Of a stretch of DNA of 15,095 nucleotides, positions 8,205 to 14,843 are shown piece after piece. This DNA is from CAYQMF01 sp964418595 (GTDB lineage: Bacteria > Planctomycetota > UBA1135 > UBA2386). The DNA is taken from positions 1 through 15,095 of the forward strand of contig CAYQMF010000143.1 of NCBI GenBank assembly GCA_964418595.1. The letters run 5' to 3'. The notes below the pieces were generated by a model. The model saw only the letters and a list, made by a program, of their open reading frames with translations, did not search any database and was not told the DNA's origin. The position numbers and the translations under genes were made by a program. Within the stretch, counting starts at the first letter, position 1. Each line of letters begins with the position of its first letter.

Positions 8205-9610
8205 CAACCCTTGGGGTTGCGGCCGCCGGTTGCGATGGGCTTGTTGGGCGTGCTGAACCAGGTCTCGAGGCGATCGACGACCGCCTCCTTCACCTTGTCG
8301 AGCGTGCCCTTCTCCTTGGCGATGCCCTTGGCCTTGTCCATGCCCGGGATCTCGAGGCGGCTGTCGTGGATGAAGGTGCGCGCGCGATCGAGCACGGGCT
8401 CGATCTTCTGGACGAGCCGCTCGACGTCGAACACGAAGTTCGGCGTGCCATAGTCGCCGACGGCGAAGTTGATGATCGTGCTGTGGTCCTGCACGCACAG
8501 GAAGTAGCAGCCGAGGATCGGGCTCACCGAGAACAGGTCGAGGTTGAGCGCGCCCAGGCGCAGGGCCTCGTTGGCGGCCTTGCACTCCCGGTAGTCGCGC
8601 ACGTACTCGATGATCGTCTGGAAGATCTCGGCCAGCGTCTCGAGCAGGCCGACCACCGGCCCGGTGATCGCACCGCCGTCGGCGAACGCGCCCAGCGCCT
8701 TGCCCGTGCACGCCACGGTGTGGACCGTGGCCTTCGCGCTCTTGCTGACGATCTCGCGCTGCAGGAGCGTGAGCACGGCGTCGAACGCGGCCTCCGGATC
8801 GCCGGGGGCGATCGCGAAGCGACGGTTCTCGGTCGCGTGCTTGTCCCACGCGGTCTTGATCACGCCGCCCCAGCCGATGAGCGCCTTGCCTCCCGACGAG
8901 ATCGCGCCGACGAACGGCGCCAGTTCGGTCGCGAACTTCTCGACGCTGTTCAGGCCGATCGCCGAGAAGATCGCGTTGGGGTCGACGTCGGGGCAGAGCT
9001 GCTTGCAGAACTCGGTGACCTTCTGGCGGATGACGGAGAAGTTCTCGCTCATCCCCGCGCTCGCCGCGGCCTTGCCCGCGGCCGCGCCGGACTGACCCAC
9101 GAGGTTGATGCCCTTCACCAGATTGTTGGTCTGCTTGGCGATGCCCCCCGCGGTCTTGGCGCCACCGACGACCGAGCTGGCGCCGGTCTTGAAGCGCTCC
9201 CACTTGGTGCCGGCCCCCTGGGCCACGCCGACCAGGGTCGACGCCTTGAACTTCAGCTCCTTGCCCTCGAACTGCTTCGCCAGCGCGCGCGCCTGCTCGT
9301 GCGCGATGTAGCGCATGGCCTCCAGCTCCTCCGCCGAGAGCTTGCGCCGGTCGAGGTCGTTGAGCGCGCGGAACAGGCTCGTGCACGCGCCCTTCTGGTT
9401 GCGCACGCTCTTGCGCCAGTCCTTGCCCTGCTTGCTCTGCTCGAAGCGCCAGCGATCGAAGGCGGTCTTCAGCGCCGCCTTGTCGGGCTCCGACTTGGAC
9501 TTGTCGTAGGCCTCGAGCGCCGAGTCGACGGCCTTGAGGAAGTCACTGCGGGGGCTGGTGAGGGAGAAGGTGTCCTTCTTCCACTGCGCGAACGAGGGGA
9601 TGGTCGCCAT
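8204..9610 (-). CDS. Hypothetical protein, 468 residues, possibly effector-like
   Basis: Start ATG at 9610 gives MATIPSFAQWKKD; the frame is open 22 codons further up, but those are not protein-like. Function not recognised. The N-terminus (residues 5-80) has spaced aromatic and charged positions: PRSDFLKAVDSALEAYDKS, then W54, W65 and VRNQKGACTSLFRAL. This reminds me of N-terminal regions of proteins linked to secretion or polymorphic-toxin loci, a weak memory-based impression. Residues 125-187 form a Gly/Ala-rich, low-charge linker. Hydrophobic helices at about 233-252 and 312-337 (GGAITGPVVGLLETLAEIF) could touch membranes. About 360-395 is strand-like and Cys-containing (SPILGCYFLCVQ). 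The last 45 residues are Lys-rich helices ending TGGRNPKG. There is no signal peptide. Lysine use is higher than in neighbouring proteins. It is followed by a coupled 76-residue ORF. Confidence 0.8.
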   Translation of the reverse strand: MATIPSFAQWKKDTFSLTSPRSDFLKAVDSALEAYDKSKSEPDKAALKTAFDRWRFEQSKQGKDWRKSVRNQKGACTSLFRALNDLDRRKLSAEELEAMRYIAHEQARALAKQFEGKELKFKASTLVGVAQGAGTKWERFKTGASSVVGGAKTAGGIAKQTNNLVKGINLVGQSGAAAGKAAASAGMSENFSVIRQKVTEFCKQLCPDVDPNAIFSAIGLNSVEKFATELAPFVGAISSGGKALIGWGGVIKTAWDKHATENRRFAIAPGDPEAAFDAVLTLLQREIVSKSAKATVHTVACTGKALGAFADGGAITGPVVGLLETLAEIFQTIIEYVRDYRECKAANEALRLGALNLDLFSVSPILGCYFLCVQDHSTIINFAVGDYGTPNFVFDVERLVQKIEPVLDRARTFIHDSRLEIPGMDKAKGIAKEKGTLDKVKEAVVDRLETWFSTPNKPIATGGRNPKG

Positions 9611-9715
9611 CGATGAGTGGGCTGCGGGTCCGAGGAACCACGCCGCGCGAGAGGCGCGGGCACATGCACGCCTCAAGTGTGCGGACCTGGCCGCGCGTGG
9701 CGAAAAAGAAACCGA

Positions 9716-9976
9716 TCAGCGCGGCGTCATGTGGCTGCTGCCGTACGGGTACACCCCGAAGATCGCCTGGAACGGCAGCGTGGCCACGTCCCACGCGACG
9801 GCGACCGGCATGCCGAGGATCGTGACGCCGGGCTTCAGGATCGCGGCCGACACCTCGCCGTGCGGCTCGTCGATGGCGGAGGTGCCGTTCCAGCCCCAGC
9901 GGGCGAGGTTGGTGGTGGCGCAGGAAGGCAGCGCGAGGAGGAGGAGAGCGGCGGCGAGGAGTTGCTTGCGGCGCAT
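9716..9976 (-). CDS. Small lipoprotein, YceK/YidQ-like
   Basis: 86 residues from the ATG at 9976. Signal MRRKQLLAAALLLLALPSC has a lipobox with Cys19, so the mature part is a lipid-anchored protein of about 68 residues. The core GVTILGMPVAVAWDVATLPF followed by QAIFGVYPYG matches the short pattern of YceK/YidQ-type lipoproteins: a hydrophobic strand, then D-x-x-x-x-P and a Tyr/Gly-rich end. The family has no settled biochemical role. Its stop lies 105 bp before the start of the 468-residue gene and its start 118 bp after the epimerase stop, so the genes share direction but need not be one transcript. The 5' leader carries regularly spaced repeats. Confidence 0.75.
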   Translation of the reverse strand: MRRKQLLAAALLLLALPSCATTNLARWGWNGTSAIDEPHGEVSAAILKPGVTILGMPVAVAWDVATLPFQAIFGVYPYGSSHMTPR

Positions 9977-10023
9977 GTTGCGAGGTCAGTTGTTGCGAGG
10001 CTGCGTGTTGCAGACGTTGCGAG
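9977..10023. repeat. 15-nt-spaced GTTGCGAG direct repeats in the lipoprotein gene leader
   Basis: On the plus strand GTTGCGAG occurs at 9977-9984, 9992-9999 and 10016-10023, and a close variant GTTGCAG at 10007-10013. The first three members (9977, 9992, 10007) start exactly 15 nt apart. On the lipoprotein strand the motif reads CTCGCAAC, and one copy abuts the ATG where a Shine-Dalgarno would be expected; no purine-rich site is present. Confidence 0.6.
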
Positions 10024-10094
10024 AAGGCCCGCAGTATCACCGCATCGCGCGGATGCGACAGGGGGGGGTGCCGCCGCATGCGGTGCGCCGTTCG

Positions 10095-11180
10095 CTACCG
10101 CCGGTGCCAGGCTTCGAGCAGTGCTCGCTCGCGTTCCGCGGTGAGTCCCGCGCGCCAGCGATGGTCGGCGGGGCGCGTCGCCTGCCACGCGTACGTGTCG
10201 GCAATCGTCGCTGCCACCGGGCGGAGGATCAGGCCGCTGGCGAGCGCCTTCGACACATCGAAGTGGCCGCGCTGCCCTTTGGGCAGCCACAGCGGCAGAT
10301 CGCGGTAGGGCACGACCCGCTGCTCGCGCAGGAAGACCTCGTCGGCCCAGGTGAACGAGCAATCCGTGTTCAGGCCCACCTTGCAGCCGGCCAGCAGCTC
10401 GCCGAGCGACAGGCGCCCGCGGAAGCCGATCGCGTTGAACTCGCCCGCGAGGCGACGCGCGGCGAGGGCGAAGCACCAGGCGCCGAGGTCGCGCACGTCG
10501 ATGAACTGCGTCTCGGCGCCAGGGTCCGCCGGCGCGAGCACCTCGCCCCCGCGAGCGATGCGCGCGGGCCAGTACGTGAACCGATCGCTGCTGTCCTCCG
10601 GTCCGACGATGAGGCCGGGGCGCACGATCGTCACGCGTCCCGGCATGGCGTTCTCCGCGGCGCGCTCGCACTCGGCCTTCATCGGCCCGTAGTTCGCCGA
10701 GCCTTCGCGGATGGTGGTCGCCGCTGCGATCGCCGCCGCGTCGAGACGGCTGGTCGGCGTCTGCTCGTCGACGTTGGCCGCGGACTGGTCGGGATACACC
10801 GACACCGTCGACACGAACACGTAGTGCGCCACGTGGTCGCGCAGCAGCTCGCACGCCTGCTGCACGTGCAGGGGCGCGTAGCCGGAGGTGTCGACGACCG
10901 CGTCGAACTTGCGTCCCTTCAGGCCGGCGAGGTCACCGGTGTCGCGGTCGCCCGCGATCTGCTCCAGCTTCGCGAAACGACCGGGGTTCGAGCGGCCGCG
11001 GTTGAAGAGGGTCACCTCGTACCCCGCGGCCAGAGCGGCTTCGACGATCGGGGGACCGAGGAAGCGCGTGCCGCCGAGCACGAGGAGCGTGCCGGCGCGG
11101 CCCCTGGGCGGCGGCGGAGGTGGCACGAACGGCAGGGCGAGACCGGCTCCGAGCAGGGAGCGACGCGTGACGGCGACCAT
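10095..11180 (-). CDS. Tat-targeted NAD-dependent epimerase/dehydratase (extended SDR)
   Basis: 361 residues from the ATG at 11180. The N-terminus VTRRSLLGAGLALPF is a twin-arginine signal (Arg6-Arg7), followed by a run of prolines (20-25) and then the Rossmann start TLLVLGGTRFLG (GGTRFLG at 36-42) with EVTLFNRG at 55-62, a typical NAD(P)-binding pattern of the CSP41/YbjS-like atypical SDR group. VVDTSGY lies at 95-101 and FVSTVSVY at 122-129 (catalytic Ser/Thr region). Y164-G-P-M-K168 is the YxxxK catalytic pair. VRPGLIVGPED (186-196) and TQFIDVRDLGAW (224-235) are typical of extended SDRs. Substrate is probably a nucleotide-sugar or similar, but this is not determinable. Export of a folded, cofactor-loaded dehydrogenase through Tat is the odd point. 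It is divergent from the cytochrome gene with 113 bp between starts. Confidence 0.88.
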   Translation of the reverse strand: MVAVTRRSLLGAGLALPFVPPPPPPRGRAGTLLVLGGTRFLGPPIVEAALAAGYEVTLFNRGRSNPGRFAKLEQIAGDRDTGDLAGLKGRKFDAVVDTSGYAPLHVQQACELLRDHVAHYVFVSTVSVYPDQSAANVDEQTPTSRLDAAAIAAATTIREGSANYGPMKAECERAAENAMPGRVTIVRPGLIVGPEDSSDRFTYWPARIARGGEVLAPADPGAETQFIDVRDLGAWCFALAARRLAGEFNAIGFRGRLSLGELLAGCKVGLNTDCSFTWADEVFLREQRVVPYRDLPLWLPKGQRGHFDVSKALASGLILRPVAATIADTYAWQATRPADHRWRAGLTAERERALLEAWHRR

Positions 11181-11249
11181 GGCCCGGTTCTACGCGCCGG
11201 CGCACATCCGCGTTGGTCCTCTTTGCGCCGGTCCGACCCGCGCCCGTCG

Positions 11250-11277
11250 TTGCTTTCCGTCCCGCGCGCTTCATAGT
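11250..11277 (+). promoter_or_regulatory. Candidate sigma70-like promoter of the norC-norB-like pair
   Basis: TTGCTT at 11250-11255 and CATAGT at 11272-11277 are separated by 16 nt and form the least GC-rich spot of the divergent spacer. A start about 7 nt downstream would leave a leader of roughly 10 nt before the GTG at 11294, which fits the lack of a Shine-Dalgarno. No FNR/NNR-type TTGAT-N4-ATCAA box was seen between 11181 and 11293. Confidence 0.3.
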
Positions 11278-11293
11278 CCGACGCTCCTTCGCC

Positions 11294-12055
11294 GTGCAGA
11301 TCGTCCACCGCAAGCTCCTCGTCTTCGGCCTGCTCGGCGCCTTCGCCGCCCAGGGCGCGCTCGTGTACGGCGACCGCAAGGCCGCCGACCACCCGCCGCT
11401 CACCGACCTCGAACGGGCAGGGCGCGCCATCTACCTGTCGCGCAACTGCGCGTCCTGCCACCAGATCTTCGGCTTCGGTGGCTTCCTGGGGCCCGACCTC
11501 ACCAACGCCGCGCAGCGCGTGCCGCGCGCCCGCCTCGCGGAGCTGCTCAGCAAGGGCAGCCGGCAGATGCCGGCGTTCGGGTTGCTGAGCGAAGACGTCG
11601 ACGCGGTGGAGGCCTACCTGCGCGCGATCGACCGCGCCGGGATCGGCGTCGCGCGGCACCGCCTGCCGCCGGACATCGCCGCGGTGACCGCCGCTGTGCA
11701 GAAGGCCGTGCAGGCGGTCGCCGCGGCGGGGGAAGGCAACGGCGACGTCGGCCGCGGCCACCAGTTGTTCACCACCTTCTGCGCGAGCTGCCACGTGCCG
11801 CTGCGCGCCAATCCCCTGGGCCTCGGCGTCGCGCCCGACCCCACCGGCATCGCGGCGCGCCTCTCGCCTGCGCAGATCGACGACGTGCTCGTGCACGGCC
11901 GCATCGCGCGCGGCATGCCGTCGGCGCCCCTCACCCCCGAGCAGAGACCCGACGTGATCGCCTTCCTGCAGTGGCTGCACGGCGCGCGCGCCGCGCTCGT
12001 CGCCGCGTGCGGCGAAGGCACGCCGCTGGATCTGCCCTGGTGGGAGTTCAAGTGA
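11294..12055 (+). CDS. norC: Membrane-anchored diheme cytochrome c, NorC-like
   Basis: 253 residues from GTG 11294. The frame opens at 11213, but only from 11294 does the N-terminus look like NorC: a short basic start, a single TM anchor (LLVFGLLGAFAAQGALVYG, about 8-26), then a periplasmic domain. First heme: C52-x-x-C55-H56 followed by QIFGFGGFLGPDLTN, close to the NorC pattern CxxCHT-x-LGEGAYFAPEL; likely axial Met92 (SRQMPAFG). Second heme: C163-x-x-C166-H167, likely axial Met208 (ARGMPSAPL). Classical NorC is about 150 residues with one heme, so the C-terminal about 110 residues are an added class-I cytochrome domain. Role: electron entry into the catalytic subunit, whose GTG start overlaps this stop (GTGA), implying coupled translation. 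Confidence 0.85.
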   Translation: MQIVHRKLLVFGLLGAFAAQGALVYGDRKAADHPPLTDLERAGRAIYLSRNCASCHQIFGFGGFLGPDLTNAAQRVPRARLAELLSKGSRQMPAFGLLSEDVDAVEAYLRAIDRAGIGVARHRLPPDIAAVTAAVQKAVQAVAAAGEGNGDVGRGHQLFTTFCASCHVPLRANPLGLGVAPDPTGIAARLSPAQIDDVLVHGRIARGMPSAPLTPEQRPDVIAFLQWLHGARAALVAACGEGTPLDLPWWEFK

Positions 12056-13467
12056 GCGACGTCGACCGGATCGTCAGCACCCAGCTCCGCCTCGCGCTGA
12101 GCTGCCTGGTCCTCGCCCTCGCCGGCGGCGCGCTCAGCGTGCTGCACTACGTGCCGGCCGCGTCGCTGTGGCTCAACGACCTGGGGCTCGCGATGCCGCG
12201 CGTGCGCCCGGTGCACACGACCTTCATCACGCTCTGGATCTACGGCGCCGCGGTGGCGGTGGTCTACGCGTGGATCGCCCGTCAGGGTGAGGGCCTCACC
12301 GCCGGCGACCGGCTGCGCTTCAAGTTCCACACCGTGTGCTGGGCCTCGGCCGGAGTGGGGATCTTCGTCACGGCCCTGATGGGCGTCTCGTCGGGGCGCG
12401 AGTACTTCGAGTTCCCTCCGGTGTTCGCGATCCCGCTGCTGGCGGGCTGGCTGGCGTTCGCCTGGTCGTTCTGGAAGCGCGCGTTCCGCGGCTTCTGGGG
12501 GCAGCCGGTCTACATCTACATGTGGACCGTGGGCACGTGTCTCTTCACCTACGCCTTCGTCGAGGCGCAGGTGTGGATGCTGCCGACGGTCGGCGACAAC
12601 CCGCTGCGCGACCTGCAACTGCAGTGGAAGTCGTGCGGCACGCTGGTCGGCTCGTTCAACTTCATGGTGTACGGCGCGATCGCCTACGTGCGCGAGCGCA
12701 TCACCGGCCATACCACCGCCGCGCACACGCGGTGGACCTTCGCCCTGTTCGGCGTCGGGTGCCTCAACTCCTTCACCAACTACGTCCACCACACCTACCA
12801 CGTCCCTCAGGACGAGGCCGCCAAGTGGGTGGCGTTCCTGGTGTCGATGGCGGAGGTGATCATCCTCTGGCGCGTCCTCATCGACGTCGTCGCGAGCCTG
12901 CGCGCCGCGGCCCCCCACCATCCGTCGCTGCGCTTCCTCGCGTCGGTACGCAACTGGAACGCGTTCAACCTGACGATGTCGATCGTCATCTCCGTGCCGG
13001 TGTGGAACTCGCTCATCCACGGCACGCACGTGGTCGCGGCGCACGCGATGGGCGCCGAGATCGGCATCGACTCGATGGCGCTGTTCGCGGGCCTCACCTG
13101 GCTCCTCCTCGATCGCCGGCCCGACTTCGCGGCGCGGCTCACGGTGCCCGGCAGCCTGCGCGTCCTCAACTTCGCCGCGATCGCCCTGGTCGGCTGGTTG
13201 CTGGCGATGGGCACCGCCAACGGCTGGACGCGCTTCCACGGCGAGACGCCGCCGCAGTGGGTGACGTCGGGGTTCTGGGTGTTCCCGGTGCTCGGGGTGA
13301 CCTTCGCCGTCGCGCTGATCACGCTGCTCGTGCGCTGGTTCGCGGCGATCCGCGATGCCTACGGCGACGTGGCGTCGCCTCAGAGCAACGCCGACGCGTC
13401 GCCGAGCGCCCAGGCGTCGTCGACGACGAAGCCTTCGCCCGCGCGCGCACCGATCCGCAACCCGTAG
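12052..13467 (+). CDS. norB: NorB-like heme-copper oxidoreductase subunit I with altered metal ligands
   Basis: 471 residues from GTG 12052; a much longer open frame upstream is an artefact antisense to the epimerase and across the cytochrome gene. Polytopic, about 12 TM as in cNOR. Landmarks matching NorB: His55 (PVHTTF, low-spin heme ligand in TM2), GREYFE at 115-120 (heme-propionate/calcium region), His246-His247 in TM7 (two FeB/CuB ligands), Glu268 exactly 21 residues later (position of NorB E280), and HGTHVVAAHAMG at 323-334, which aligns with the NorB HGT-Y-L-T-x-x-H-x-H helix. His331 is the high-spin heme ligand. Deviations: Cys195 sits 51 residues before His246, where NorB has the third FeB histidine (H207); Met333 replaces the second histidine of HxH; no glutamates match E211/E215. 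The last 30 residues are low-complexity. No norD/Q/E is visible. NO reduction is plausible but unproven. Confidence 0.8.
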   Translation: MSDVDRIVSTQLRLALSCLVLALAGGALSVLHYVPAASLWLNDLGLAMPRVRPVHTTFITLWIYGAAVAVVYAWIARQGEGLTAGDRLRFKFHTVCWASAGVGIFVTALMGVSSGREYFEFPPVFAIPLLAGWLAFAWSFWKRAFRGFWGQPVYIYMWTVGTCLFTYAFVEAQVWMLPTVGDNPLRDLQLQWKSCGTLVGSFNFMVYGAIAYVRERITGHTTAAHTRWTFALFGVGCLNSFTNYVHHTYHVPQDEAAKWVAFLVSMAEVIILWRVLIDVVASLRAAAPHHPSLRFLASVRNWNAFNLTMSIVISVPVWNSLIHGTHVVAAHAMGAEIGIDSMALFAGLTWLLLDRRPDFAARLTVPGSLRVLNFAAIALVGWLLAMGTANGWTRFHGETPPQWVTSGFWVFPVLGVTFAVALITLLVRWFAAIRDAYGDVASPQSNADASPSAQASSTTKPSPARAPIRNP

Positions 13468-13803
13468 AAGCGGTCGCGCAGGTCGACGCGCTCGAGCGGG
13501 CCGAGCCGGTACACGAAGTGCGCGTTGTCGGCGCCGTCGATCTGGCTTTGGTAGCAGCGGATGACGTCGAGCTTGCGCTCCGCGACCGCGCTGATGTCGA
13601 CGACTACCTGCCCTCGACGAGATCCTGGCCGGCGACGTGGTCGGGGTGGAAGTCGCGGCCGTGCGGGGCGAGCAGCACGGCGGGCCGCTGTCGGCGCAAC
13701 AGCTCGACCAGCGCACGCGCCGACGCGTCGTCGTCGCGCACACCGGTGTCGGGCAGGCCGAGGTTCTCGCGCGCCACCAGCCCGAGCGCCTCGACTGCCT
13801 TGC
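13380..13803 (-). pseudogene. Decayed LmbE/BshB1-like N-acetylglucosaminyl-type deacetylase (5'-truncated, internal deletion)
   Basis: Two minus-strand pieces in different frames add up to a PIG-L/LmbE deacetylase. Piece 1 (about 13803 to the TAG at 13604) reads EALGLVARENLGLPDTGV, then LVELLRRQRPAVLLAPHGRDFHPDH; HPDH (13637-13648) is the second zinc/active-site motif of the family. Piece 2 (13610 to the TGA at 13380) reads VVVDISAVAERKLDVIRCY, then the usual C-terminal region ending GFVVDDAWALGDASALL. The roughly 50-60 residues that normally lie between them are missing and the frame changes, so there was an internal deletion near 13605-13615. The first about 90 residues, with the HPDD zinc motif, are absent; homology stops at about 13800 where transposase sequence starts on the other strand. 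The 3' end overlaps the norB tail antisense by 88 bp. Confidence 0.75.
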
Positions 13804-14693
13804 CGCGCACGCGATCACCGACGCCGACGTCGCGCGCCTCGTCCGCGCCATCCGCACGCGCGTGCTCCGGTTCCTGCGCCGCACCGGCAGGCTCTCCGAG
13901 GAGCACAGCGTCGAGCAGGAAGGCCTCGATGCGTCGGCCCACCACATCCTCGGCGCCGCCGTCGTGCAAGGTCGCATCGCGTTCGGACCAAACGCGGGCG
14001 CACCCGTGCGACGCGTCGGCCAGGACTCACAGCCCCTGCGCGAGTTCCACCGCGGGCCGCTGTGCGCGGCCATCGACGGCTTCTCGCTGCATGCGGCGGT
14101 GCGCGTCCCTGCCGGCGCGACCGAGCGCCTGGAGAAGCTCTGCCGTTACGCCGCGCGCCCGCCGATCGTGCACGAGCGCCTGTCGCTGACGCCCGACGGC
14201 AGGGTGCTCTACAGGTTCAAGCGCGCGTTCCGCGAACGGCTCGTCGCACGTGGTGCTCGATCCGCTCACCTTCATCGCCAGGCTCGCCGCGCTCGTGCCG
14301 CGGCCGCGCGCCCACCTCGTCACCTACCACGGCCTGTTCGCGCCGGCCGCGCCGCTGCGCAGCCGGGTGGTGCCACCGCCGCCGGAGGACGTCGCGGCGC
14401 CGGCCGTTCCACCCGCGACTTCGGTGCCTTGCACACACCCATCCCTGCCCGGCAACGCCAGACGCAAGCCTCCCGCCCAGAAGCGCCACCGCTACTCCTG
14501 GGCTGAGCTGCTGCGCCGGGTCGACGTCTTCCTGTGCGAGAGCGGCGGCCGGCGCCGCCTGCTCGCCGCCATCCTCGATCCCGACTCCATCCGGCGCATC
14601 CTGCTCCACCTCGGCCTGGCAGCGGATCCCCCCGCCGTCGCTGCGGCGAGGCCACCGCCGGCTGCGCCCCTGCCGTCGTTGGGATCCGACTGA
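13804..14693 (+). pseudogene. IS91-family transposase remnant: C-terminal part, frameshifted
   Basis: From about 13808 the plus strand reads ITDADVARLVRAIRTRVLRF, then VQGRIAFGPNAGAPVRRVG, DGFSLHAAVRVPAG, LEKLCRYAARPPIVHERLSL and PDGRVLYRFKR, the standard order of the C-terminal half of IS91-type Y2/HUH transposases. At 14231-14237 (CGCGAAC) an extra A relative to the expected R-D-G-S-S reading shifts the frame. The sequence then continues as SSHVVLDPLTFIARLAALVP, RPRAHLVTYHGLFAP, HRYSWAELLRRV and RRRLLAAILDPDSIRRILLHLGL, stopping at 14693. The usual CPRCGG knuckle is reduced to CESGG. The N-terminal zinc finger and the HUH/tyrosine catalytic part are absent upstream. Hence it is a dead fragment, unable to encode a working transposase. 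It abuts the truncated deacetylase on the left. Confidence 0.85.
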
Positions 14694-14843
14694 GGCTGCG
14701 CTGCGCAGGGATTCCTGTGCGGATGGGGGAGATCTGTACCCCGACGGCCAATCCGGCAACTTCACCGCGCTCGAGCACCTTCACCGGCGTCCGCCAACGA
14801 GTCGCGAAGGGGCGAGGCATCCAAGCCACCCACGCCGGGGGAG

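Noticed and set aside
8366..9616. 416-residue plus-strand frame opposite the 468-residue gene
   Set aside because: Composition (Arg/Glu/Leu/Ala repeats) is that of an antisense shadow; the minus-strand protein has normal, Lys-containing composition and a sensible start.
10888..12051. Upstream extension of the norB frame to make an 859-residue protein
   Set aside because: The added part is antisense to the epimerase and out of frame with the diheme cytochrome; GTG 12052 with GTGA overlap is the natural start.
11614..14073. 819-residue minus-strand frame across norC, norB and downstream
   Set aside because: Composition is a shadow; the opposite strand has heme motifs and TM helices.
14250..14693. 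A separate 147-residue gene
   Set aside because: It is the continuation of the IS91 transposase after the frameshift at 14231-14237, not an independent gene.
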